Source: Clostridiales bacterium UBA1389 (GTDB taxonomy: Bacteria > Bacillota > Clostridia > Oscillospirales > CAG-382). From it: 21,537 nucleotides of DNA. The stretch's first letter is position 1. Every line of letters starts with the position of its first letter. The notes beneath the pieces are model-generated. The model was not told the DNA's origin. It was given only the letters and a program-made list of their open reading frames with translations, and searched no databases. Below, piece after piece: positions 8,184 to 14,265 of this stretch. Both the position numbers and the translations under genes were made by a program. The DNA is taken from positions 1 to 21,537 of the forward strand of contig DBQR01000033.1 in the NCBI GenBank assembly GCA_002305335.1, written 5' to 3'.

Positions 8184-8272
8184 TGGCGGAGAGAGTGGGA
8201 TTCGAACCCACGGGCCATTGCTGACTCACTGGTTTTCAAGACCAGCTCCTTAAACCGCTCGGACATCTCTCC
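8184..8272 (-). tRNA. tRNA-Ser(TGA)
   Basis: The minus strand gives a class II tRNA. The acceptor pairs GGAGAGA with TCTCTCC. The anticodon loop is CTTGAAA (anticodon TGA), with a long variable arm and the T-loop GTTCGAATC. Discriminator G and CCA (8184-8186) are encoded. It lies ~47 bp before tRNA-Ser(GCT) on the same strand and shares its promoter and terminator. Confidence 0.96.
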
Positions 8273-8276
8273 GTAT

Positions 8277-8327
8277 AAAAAAGCAGAATAGCGAATGCAC
8301 ACATACCGTGTCAACAGTCGCTATTCT
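8277..8327 (-). terminator. Terminator of the 8385-8621 gene, overlapping the tRNA promoter
   Basis: On the minus strand AGAATAGCGA (8318-8327) and TCGCTATTCT (8285-8294) form a 10-bp perfect stem with a 23-nt loop, followed by GC and TTTTTT (8277-8282). The 5' arm contains most of the -10 box of the tRNA promoter, so transcripts starting there cannot form the full stem. Confidence 0.72.
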
Positions 8328-8351
8328 ACCATACCGAATATTTGTTGTCAA
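8323..8351 (-). promoter_or_regulatory. Promoter of the tRNA-Ser(TGA)/tRNA-Ser(GCT) unit
   Basis: On the minus strand TTGACA (8346-8351), a 17-bp spacer and TAGAAT (8323-8328). The predicted start is near 8315-8318, about 45 bp before the first tRNA. A second TTGACA (8308-8313) with TATTCT 18 bp later is a weaker alternative. Confidence 0.82.
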
Positions 8352-8384
8352 GAGAAAATTGCAAAATTACTCCCGCAAAGCCGC

Positions 8385-8621
8385 CTACGACGTGCAGAAG
8401 GAATAATCCTCCAACACATCCTTGACCGTTCCCGGGAGAACATTTCCTCTTGTCACATATTCGAACATCTCGGAGGCACATTCCTCCCCCTCGATGTCTG
8501 GAAAGGACACCCTTTCGCTTCTACCGGCATGGCAAACCGAAATTATGTACTCGCCGTCGACCTTCTCCAGCCTGAATTCAATCTGCGAGCCGCAAACAAA
8601 GCCGGTTTTTACGATGTTCAT
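8385..8621 (-). CDS. Small conserved-looking protein (possibly DUF6514-like)
   Basis: A 78-residue protein starting MNIVKTGFVCGSQIEFRLEK. It is supported by a very strong AGGAGGA site 6 bp before ATG 8619-8621, an upstream promoter (8699-8727) and a downstream hairpin terminator. The N-terminal half has an alternating pattern suggesting beta strands (FRLEKVDGEYIISVCHAGRS). The C-terminal half is helical and acidic, ending GTVKDVLEDYSFCTS. The pattern of a short beta sheet followed by a helix and a (P/G)-x-x-(L/V)-K-D-V-x-E-D-Y ending recalls small clostridial DUF6514-type proteins, but this is from memory and not secure. Three Cys residues are present with no CxxC pair. No function is assigned. 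The plus-strand open frames covering the same DNA lack ribosome sites. Confidence 0.72.
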   Translation of the reverse strand: MNIVKTGFVCGSQIEFRLEKVDGEYIISVCHAGRSERVSFPDIEGEECASEMFEYVTRGNVLPGTVKDVLEDYSFCTS

Positions 8622-8698
8622 TTATTTCCTCCTCATTATATGATGAATTGCGAAATAATAGTATTTAATGGATAATATATTAACACGATGTGGAAATA

Positions 8699-8727
8699 AT
8701 CCTATCACAGCATTAAAATAATGTAAA
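8699..8727 (-). promoter_or_regulatory. Candidate promoter for the 8385-8621 gene
   Basis: On the minus strand TTTACA (8722-8727), 17 bp, TAGGAT (8699-8704), ~80 bp upstream of the start codon. Confidence 0.5.
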
Positions 8728-9148
8728 GAAAAAGTTTTCGACACCAAAAAGCGTAATTGCCCAAAAAACTGCTCAAAACCGCATATATATCGTGATTTCG
8801 TGTATAATTATGTCGAATTATATAGAGATATTTGACAAATATTTTATTAAAATTTGTATTTTTATCATTATATATTTATAAATATTCTTTATTTTATGGT
8901 GATTCTGTATAAAAAATGAATAATATTTATTTTAACAGCACCCCCTTGAAGCCGTAGTTATAATAAACATATTTTATACCGGGAAGGGAAATCCCTCGGA
9001 GGTAATAATACTGAAAAATACCCTTTATAACATTCGTGTGAGACACAATGCAAAAAGAAAAAAGCTTTGAAAATATATATATAAAAAACAACCGAATTAT
9101 GCTTACTTTTTCTGTCTTATTTTGTCGAAAAATATTTTTAAAAAGGTA
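8728..9148. other. AT-rich intergenic stretch without a recognised gene
   Basis: About 420 bp of very AT-rich DNA separates the divergent 78-residue gene and the ligase gene. I see an imperfect AT hairpin (about 8835-8858, next to a TTGACA at 8831-8836) and a GC-richer patch with a hairpin (8979-8999: CCG, AGGG/CCCT, CGG). A GGAGG (8998-9002) is followed by a short CTG-initiated frame of only ~19 codons. None of this is enough to call a gene or RNA. Confidence 0.5.
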
Positions 9149-9176
9149 TTGCATTTTGAAAATAAAGTGCTATACT
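9149..9176 (+). promoter_or_regulatory. Candidate promoter of the ligase-aminomutase unit
   Basis: TTGCAT (9149-9154), 16 bp, TATACT (9171-9176). The predicted start near 9183 falls at the base of the hairpin 9185-9203. Confidence 0.6.
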
Positions 9177-9184
9177 TCGCTTGA

Positions 9185-9203
9185 ATAAAGGCAGCGCCTT
9201 TAT
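9185..9203 (+). promoter_or_regulatory. 5'-terminal leader hairpin of the ligase-aminomutase mRNA
   Basis: ATAAAGGC and GCCTTTAT pair perfectly (8 bp) around the loop AGC, at or just after the predicted transcript start. It could stabilise the mRNA or be an operator. The following sequence has no T-run, so it is not a terminator. Confidence 0.55.
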
Positions 9204-9232
9204 ACCCGTAAAGTAAGGACGATGATTGTTTA

Positions 9233-10273
9233 ATGGAGTATCCAGACTCCGAAATCCCCCCTTTAGCCAAAAGAATTAATGTCGGTATTATTTATAATCT
9301 TAAAAAGGAGGGTACCTTCAGAAGCCAGGACGACCAGGCGGAATACGACAATATCGAAACGGTATATTCCATCCGGGATTCGTTAAACCGCAGAGGATAC
9401 GAAACCCTTTTGATTGAAGCCGACACAAACCTTGTCGAAAAGCTAAAGACACAGAAAATCGACATTGCCTTTAACATCGCCGAAGGCATCGGCGGAAGGT
9501 CAAGGGAGGGGCAGGTGCCGGCAATCCTTGAGATGTTAGGGATACCCCACACCGGCTCGGACGCCACCGCTTTATGTATTTCCCTTGATAAAGCATTAAC
9601 CAAAAGGCTGGTTTCCACCTGTAAGGTAAGAACCCCGAAATATGCAGTCATCAGAAAGAATACCGCCGTAAGACTTAACGGAATGACTTTTCCCCTTATT
9701 GTAAAGCCAAACGCCGAAGGCTCAAGCAAGGGGATTTCCGCGTTTTCTGTGGTAAAATCCAAAACCGAATTATCAGAAATCCTGAACCGGAATTTCGCTT
9801 TATATGACGTGGAAATGCTGGTTGAGGAGTATATTCACGGGCGGGAATTTACCGTCGGCGTTTTGGGAAACGGCAAGGACAGGATAATCTTCCCCCCGAT
9901 GGAGATTATCTACAAAAAGCCCACCCAGGGCGATTTCTGCGTTTATTCCTACCCCGTAAAGCAGGCATATACCGAATATGTGGAATATAAGTCCCCCCCC
10001 GACATCGAAAAGCGCATTCAGGACGAGATGATAAATTTCACCGCTAAGGTTTGCGATACTCTAAACTGCCTTGATTTCTCAAGGGTTGACTTTCGGGTTT
10101 CCGATGATGGAAAAGCCTATTTTATAGAAGTAAATCCCCTTCCCGGACTTGCGAAGGGTTACAGCGATTATCCCATGCTGGCTGCCTTCAACGGCGTTGA
10201 ATATGAAAAGCTTATTGCCGGCATACTAAATGCGGCACTGGTCCGTTACGGCATTTCCGGGGCGGGTGAATAG
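9233..10273 (+). CDS. ATP-grasp ligase, D-Ala-D-Ala ligase homologue of unclear substrate
   Basis: A 346-residue protein with the ATP-grasp core of the Ddl family. It has VKPNAEGSSKG (157-167, phosphate/ATP loop), VEEYIHGREFTVGV (197-210), SRVDF with Asp286, and FIEVNPLPG with metal ligands Glu299 and Asn301. It departs from true Ddl at the N-terminus. The GGxSxEHxVS motif that binds the first D-Ala is absent, replaced by VGIIYNLKKEG, and the HGxxGEDG segment is replaced by AEGIGGRSREGQ (83-94). It therefore probably joins a carboxylate and an amine other than two D-Ala. The aminomutase gene starts 4 bp downstream. The only possible start in this frame is ATG 9233, since a stop lies 24 bp upstream. 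AAGGA is 13 bp away, and a 3-codon ATG-ATT-GTT-TAA overlaps the start as TAATG. True Ddl activity is not excluded. Confidence 0.82.
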   Translation: MEYPDSEIPPLAKRINVGIIYNLKKEGTFRSQDDQAEYDNIETVYSIRDSLNRRGYETLLIEADTNLVEKLKTQKIDIAFNIAEGIGGRSREGQVPAILEMLGIPHTGSDATALCISLDKALTKRLVSTCKVRTPKYAVIRKNTAVRLNGMTFPLIVKPNAEGSSKGISAFSVVKSKTELSEILNRNFALYDVEMLVEEYIHGREFTVGVLGNGKDRIIFPPMEIIYKKPTQGDFCVYSYPVKQAYTEYVEYKSPPDIEKRIQDEMINFTAKVCDTLNCLDFSRVDFRVSDDGKAYFIEVNPLPGLAKGYSDYPMLAAFNGVEYEKLIAGILNAALVRYGISGAGE

Positions 10274-10277
10274 TTTT

Positions 10278-11390
10278 ATGGATAAAGACATAAGACAGAG
10301 ATACCCCCAATGGGATGACTGGAAATGGCAGTTTGCCAACCGGATAACCACCGTTGAAAAGCTTGAAAAACGCCTTCCCCTCACCCAACGGGAAAAGGAG
10401 GAAATCGACACCTGCTTAAAGCGGTTCAGAATGGCAATTACCCCCTATTATGCCTCTCTTATAAACCCGGAGGATAAAAACGACCCCATCAGAATGCAGA
10501 GCGTTCCTTCAATAAAGGAAACCTTTATAGACCGGACCGACCTTCTTGACCCCCTTGACGAGGAAGGGGACAGCCCGGTTAAGCACATAGTACACCGCTA
10601 TCCCGACCGGGTGCTGTTTCTGGTAAGCTGCAAATGCTCGATGTACTGCCGCCACTGCACCCGCAGGCGGATAGTGGGGGAAGAGGACCGGATTATAACC
10701 GAAAAGGAACTGAACACCGCCCTTGACTATATAAGAAAGCATACCGAGATAAGGGATGTGCTGGTTTCCGGGGGCGACCCCCTTGTAATGTCCACCGATA
10801 AGCTGGAACACATAATAAGCCGGATAAGGCAAATCCCCCATGTGGATATTATTAGAATCGGTACAAGAGTGCCGGTGGTTATGCCCATGAGGATAACCGA
10901 CGAGCTTCTGACCATGCTTAAAAAGTACCATCCCATCTGGATAAACACCCACTTCAACCACCCTAAGGAGATAACTCCCGATTCGGAAAAAGCCTGCGGG
11001 ATGATAGTTGACGCGGGGATTCCCTTGGGCAACCAGACAGTTTTGCTGAAGGGGATAAACGACAACGCCGAAACCATGAAGGAACTTATGCTTAAACTGG
11101 TGCATATGCGGGTAAGACCCTACTATTTGTATCAGTGCGATTTAAGCATGGGGATTTCCCATTTCAGAACCTCCGTACAGACGGGGATAGATATAATCCA
11201 CTCCCTTCAGGGATATATTTCGGGTTATGCAATACCCAGGTTCGTCATAGACGCTCCGGGGGGCGGGGGAAAGGTGCCGGTGGGCTATAATTATGTAATA
11301 AGCCGGGACGACAAGGAAGTGGTGCTTGAAAACTATGCCGGCAAAAGATACGTTTACCCTCAGCCCTCGGGAAAACCGATGGAAGGTTAA
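10278..11390 (+). CDS. kamA: L-lysine 2,3-aminomutase (KamA-family radical SAM enzyme)
   Basis: A 370-residue radical-SAM/PLP enzyme that interconverts L-lysine and L-beta-lysine. The [4Fe-4S]/SAM motif is C120-SMY-C124-RH-C127. The carboxylate-binding Arg is R129 (CTRRR), the SGGDPL loop is at 164-169, and the PLP lysine is K332 (DAPGGGGK). D288 (QCDLS) and D325 (IDAPG) match the two Asp residues that bind the epsilon-amino group in the C. subterminale enzyme, Asp293 and Asp330, with a constant offset of 5. That favours lysine over glutamate as substrate. The protein lacks much of the C-terminal extension of the clostridial enzyme. ATG 10278 follows the ligase stop by 4 bp. An upstream ATG at 10230 would add 16 residues inside the ligase gene and lacks a ribosome site. 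AblB acetyltransferase, the usual partner for acetyl-beta-lysine synthesis, is not adjacent. Confidence 0.88.
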   Translation: MDKDIRQRYPQWDDWKWQFANRITTVEKLEKRLPLTQREKEEIDTCLKRFRMAITPYYASLINPEDKNDPIRMQSVPSIKETFIDRTDLLDPLDEEGDSPVKHIVHRYPDRVLFLVSCKCSMYCRHCTRRRIVGEEDRIITEKELNTALDYIRKHTEIRDVLVSGGDPLVMSTDKLEHIISRIRQIPHVDIIRIGTRVPVVMPMRITDELLTMLKKYHPIWINTHFNHPKEITPDSEKACGMIVDAGIPLGNQTVLLKGINDNAETMKELMLKLVHMRVRPYYLYQCDLSMGISHFRTSVQTGIDIIHSLQGYISGYAIPRFVIDAPGGGGKVPVGYNYVISRDDKEVVLENYAGKRYVYPQPSGKPMEG

Positions 11391-11468
11391 GCCTTTCGGT
11401 ACAATTATGGCTGAAACCAAGCTCAAAAAAATATTAAAGAAAAATTTATAAAAATATTAAAAAACATC

Positions 11469-11497
11469 TTGACATTAGGAAAAAAGTATTGTATTAT
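11469..11497 (+). promoter_or_regulatory. Promoter of the zinc-ribbon gene
   Basis: TTGACA (11469-11474), 17 bp, TATTAT (11492-11497). A CCATG/CATGG hairpin (11505-11522) starts at the expected 5' end of the mRNA, as in the ligase gene leader. Confidence 0.82.
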
Positions 11498-11544
11498 AGT
11501 TTTGCCATGTATATAGGCATGGTAATTTTGAAAAGAGGTATTCC

Positions 11545-11823
11545 ATGTACACCGACAAGACCTTAGTCTGCAAAGAGTGCGGAAAAGATTTCACTTTTAC
11601 TGCTAACGAGCAGGAGTTTTACGCTGAGAAAGGCTTTACGAACGAACCGCAGCGTTGCAAAGAATGCCGTACGGCAAGAAAGAACGCTTCCCGTGATAGC
11701 GACGGATCACGCAAAATGTATACCGCCGTTTGTTCGGAATGCGGCAAAGAATGCAAAGTTCCTTTTGAACCACATACCGATCGCCCGGTATTCTGCAGCG
11801 ACTGCTTCAGAAAGAATAAATAG
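11545..11823 (+). CDS. Small double zinc-ribbon protein
   Basis: A 92-residue protein made almost entirely of two predicted zinc-binding modules. Module 1 pairs CKEC (residues 9-12) with CKEC (38-41), the pattern of the probable zinc-ribbon (zf-trcl-like) family. Module 2 pairs CSEC with CSDC in a segment that also contains VPFEPHTDRPVFC. The modules are joined by a basic, Ser/Arg-rich linker (RTARKNASRDSDGSRK). GAGG lies 7 bp before ATG 11545. The gene has its own strong promoter and terminator, so it is a stand-alone unit, probably well expressed. Such proteins are common in Clostridia and have no proven role; nucleic-acid binding is plausible from the basic linker and zinc fingers but is inferred. 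Confidence 0.85.
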   Translation: MYTDKTLVCKECGKDFTFTANEQEFYAEKGFTNEPQRCKECRTARKNASRDSDGSRKMYTAVCSECGKECKVPFEPHTDRPVFCSDCFRKNK

Positions 11824-11840
11824 TGATTTCTTAAAACAAG

Positions 11841-11868
11841 CCCCGCCAGACGACGGGGTTTGTTTTTT
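11841..11868 (+). terminator. Terminator of the zinc-ribbon gene
   Basis: The CCCCG/CGGGG stem (11841-11845 with 11854-11858) is followed by TTTGTTTTTT, 18 bp after the stop codon. Confidence 0.88.
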
Positions 11869-11900
11869 CGTGTAGATAAATCGGATTTATAAAATAACCC

Positions 11901-11929
11901 TTGACAAACAATAATAATTGTACTATAAT
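11901..11929 (+). promoter_or_regulatory. Promoter of the T-box/thrS unit
   Basis: TTGACA (11901-11906), 17 bp, TATAAT (11924-11929), a perfect consensus match just upstream of the T-box leader. Confidence 0.92.
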
Positions 11930-11939
11930 CCAAGCAAAC

Positions 11940-12166
11940 GTTGCGATGACGGAAAAAGTAGCGGGAAATTTAACGAAACAGAGAAAAAGGCCGCCGGCTG
12001 AAAGCCTTTTGCGTTAGGTCCTGTGAAAACCACTCCCGAGCACCCTGCGAAAAGCCAAGGCGTTAAGCGGGGCGTGAGTCTGCGGCAAAGACAAAAGAGT
12101 TAAAAATCAAGGTGGAACCGTGCGATTTATGCACCCTTGAACGGCTTGCCGTTTAAGGGCTTTTTT
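11940..12166 (+). ncRNA. T-box riboswitch leader (threonine)
   Basis: The leader contains the hallmark T-box sequence AAGGTGGAACCGTGCG (12109-12124), which pairs with the acceptor end of uncharged tRNA in the antiterminator. A terminator follows: CCCTTGAACGG/CCGTTTAAGGG (12134-12144 with 12149-12159) and then CTTTTTT. In Stem I an AGTA element (around 11957) is the usual S-turn partner. On the 3' side of Stem I, GAAAACCACT presents ACC (12029-12031), a Thr codon, as the likely specifier; the next triplet, ACT, is also Thr. With thrS directly downstream the ligand is uncharged tRNA-Thr. Low charging should favour antitermination and raise ThrRS. Confidence 0.93.
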
Positions 12167-12186
12167 AATTTTTAGGAGGAAATACC

Positions 12187-13956
12187 ATGAAAATCATTAT
12201 GCACAACGGACAAATCGAGGAACATTCCTTTGAAGAACAGATAGGGAAGTCCGCCCTCCGCCACACCGCTTCCCACATATTGGCACAGGCGGTTAAAAGG
12301 CTGTATCCCGAAACACAACTTGCAATCGGCCCTGCCATAAAGGACGGCTTTTATTACGATTTTGACAGGGTAACCCCCTTTACCGAGGAGGAACTGGAAA
12401 AAATCGAAGCCGAAATGAAAAAAATCGTTAAAGAAAACCTGAAAATCGAACGCTTTACCCTACCGAGGGACGAAGCTGTTAAGTTCATGACCGAAAAGAA
12501 CGAACCCTATAAGACTGAACTTATAAACGATCTCCCCGAAGGGGAGGAAATCTCCTTCTTTAAACAGGGGGATTTCACCGACCTTTGTGCCGGGCCCCAC
12601 GTCACCTACACTTCGGCGGTTAAGGCGCTTAAGCTTATGTCGGTTGCCGGAGCTTACTGGCGGGGAAGCGAAAAGAATAAAATGCTCACCCGGATTTACG
12701 GCACAGCCTTTGCTTCCAAAGACGAGCTGGAAGCCTACCTCAATATGCTTGAGGAGGCAAAGAAGCGGGACCACCGCAAGCTGGGCAAGGAGCTTGGCCT
12801 GTTTGCTTTGATGGAGGAAGGCCCCGGTTTTCCCTTCTTCCTTCCCAAGGGAATGATTGTCAAGAATTCCCTTATCGAATACTGGCGGGAACTCCACACC
12901 CGGGAGGGCTATCAGGAAATCTCCACCCCCATATTGTTAAGCCGGCAGCTCTGGGAACGTTCCGGCCACTGGGATCACTACAAAAACAATATGTACACCA
13001 CCCAGGTGGACGACAACCCCTTTTCGGTCAAGCCCATGAACTGCCCCGGCGGGATGCTGGTTTACAAGACCGAAATGCGTTCCTACAAGGATTTGCCCCT
13101 CAAGCTTGCCGAACTGGGACTTGTCCACCGGCACGAAAAGTCGGGGGAACTCCACGGTCTTATGCGGGTACGCTGCTTCACCCAGGACGACGCCCACATC
13201 TTTATGACCATGGAGCAGATTACCGGCGAAATTAAAGGCGTAATCCGCATTATCGATGAAATATACTCCCTTTTCGGCTTTAAGTATCATGTGGAGCTTT
13301 CCACCATGCCCGAAGACCATATGGGGGACGAGGCGGACTGGGTAACAGCCACCGAAGGCCTGCGTAAAGCCCTTGAGGAGCTGAATATGGACTATGTGGT
13401 AAACGAGGGGGACGGCGCCTTCTACGGGCCGAAAATCGACTTCCACCTTGAGGATTCCATAGGCCGTACCTGGCAGTGCGGTACCATCCAGCTTGACTTC
13501 CAGATGCCAATGCGGTTTGAACTGGAATACGTGGGTTCCGACGGTCTGAAGCACCGTCCCATAATGGTACACCGGGCGGCCTTCGGCTCGATTGAACGTT
13601 TTATCGGCATTCTCATAGAGCATTTTGCCGGAAAATTCCCCACATGGCTTTCCCCGGTTCAGGTAAGGCTGCTTCCCATAACCGACCGGAACAACGAATA
13701 CACCGACAAGGTGGAAAAAGCCCTGAAGGCCGCAGGGGTAAGGTGCGAAAGCGACCGGCGTCAGGAAAAGACCGGCTTTAAGGTAAGGGAATCCCAGATG
13801 GCAAGGATACCCTATATGCTGGTGTTGGGGGACAAGGAGCAGGCGGAAGGCACCGTTTCCGTCCGCCGCCGTGACAGCGGGGAAATGACCTCAGTAAAGC
13901 CGGAAGACTTTATCGATATTATAACCAAAGAGATTAAATCAAGAAAAAGCAATTAG
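12187..13956 (+). CDS. thrS: Threonyl-tRNA synthetase lacking the TGS domain
   Basis: A 589-residue class II synthetase that charges tRNA-Thr. The editing domain has HTASH (His26, His30) and Cys134 in DLCAGPH, which remove mischarged Ser. The catalytic core has motif 2 around RHEKSGELHGLMRVR (315-329), the zinc ligands Cys286 (MNCPGG), His337 (DDAHIF) and His462 (MVHR), and motif 3 at GSIERF (467-472). The C-terminal anticodon-binding domain starts at about PVQVRLLPI. Bacterial ThrRS is usually ~635-645 residues with an N-terminal TGS domain of ~60 residues. Here only ~22 residues precede the editing domain, so TGS is missing. It is not a start-site error, because the T-box terminator lies directly upstream and AGGAGGA sits 7 bp before ATG 12187. 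All catalytic and editing residues are intact. Confidence 0.97.
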   Translation: MKIIMHNGQIEEHSFEEQIGKSALRHTASHILAQAVKRLYPETQLAIGPAIKDGFYYDFDRVTPFTEEELEKIEAEMKKIVKENLKIERFTLPRDEAVKFMTEKNEPYKTELINDLPEGEEISFFKQGDFTDLCAGPHVTYTSAVKALKLMSVAGAYWRGSEKNKMLTRIYGTAFASKDELEAYLNMLEEAKKRDHRKLGKELGLFALMEEGPGFPFFLPKGMIVKNSLIEYWRELHTREGYQEISTPILLSRQLWERSGHWDHYKNNMYTTQVDDNPFSVKPMNCPGGMLVYKTEMRSYKDLPLKLAELGLVHRHEKSGELHGLMRVRCFTQDDAHIFMTMEQITGEIKGVIRIIDEIYSLFGFKYHVELSTMPEDHMGDEADWVTATEGLRKALEELNMDYVVNEGDGAFYGPKIDFHLEDSIGRTWQCGTIQLDFQMPMRFELEYVGSDGLKHRPIMVHRAAFGSIERFIGILIEHFAGKFPTWLSPVQVRLLPITDRNNEYTDKVEKALKAAGVRCESDRRQEKTGFKVRESQMARIPYMLVLGDKEQAEGTVSVRRRDSGEMTSVKPEDFIDIITKEIKSRKSN

Positions 13957-13996
13957 GATAAACTATTAATTCTATCTAATATATAATATCCTTTTA

Positions 13997-14023
13997 GAAA
14001 TCCCGTCCCTGCGGGATTTCTTT
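13997..14023 (+). terminator. Terminator of thrS
   Basis: A 9-bp perfect stem GAAATCCCG/CGGGATTTC (13997-14005 with 14012-14020, 6-nt loop) is followed by TTT, ~40 bp after the stop. Confidence 0.85.
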
Positions 14024-14205
14024 AATTGATGAGCAGAGAATCGGATGCAAAAAAAGCATTGCGATATAATAATTAATATGAATTACAAATTCGTGATGTT
14101 TATATCAGCTTCAAATGATAATACTAATAATATATTTAGATACTTTAATGAACTCTTTTCAAAGGGGTTTATTCCTTTTACCGCCTTGTTTTGGCATTAT
14201 TTATC
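14024..14205. other. AT-rich spacer between thrS and the cohesin-like gene
   Basis: About 180 bp of AT-rich DNA in which I see no gene, RNA or convincing inverted repeat. The thrS terminator lies before it and the 14206-14234 promoter after it. Confidence 0.6.
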
Positions 14206-14234
14206 TTGACAAAGTCCTCCCTCTGTGTTAAAAT
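14206..14234 (+). promoter_or_regulatory. Promoter of the cohesin-like surface protein gene
   Basis: TTGACA (14206-14211), 17 bp, TAAAAT (14229-14234), ~30 bp before the start codon. Confidence 0.85.
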
Positions 14235-14265
14235 ATTAAAAAATATGTATGGGGATGTAATGTGA

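Noticed and set aside
8295..8675. 126-codon plus-strand open frame
   Set aside because: It runs antisense over the small minus-strand gene and the tRNA promoter/terminator and has no ribosome site.
8927..9154. 75-codon minus-strand open frame in the AT-rich gap
   Set aside because: No ribosome site before its ATG, composition like the non-coding surroundings, and no recognisable motif.
9233..10273. Plain annotation as D-alanine-D-alanine ligase
   Set aside because: The N-terminal D-Ala-binding motif and the HGxxGEDG segment are missing; only the ATP-grasp core supports that name.
10230..10277. Upstream ATG for the aminomutase gene
   Set aside because: It would place 16 extra residues inside the ligase gene with no ribosome site, and these residues do not look like the family N-terminus.
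12937..13623. 228-codon minus-strand open frame inside thrS
   Set aside because: Shadow of thrS codon usage; no ribosome site and no motif. The 231-codon frame at 2092-2787 inside nfnB is rejected for the same reason.
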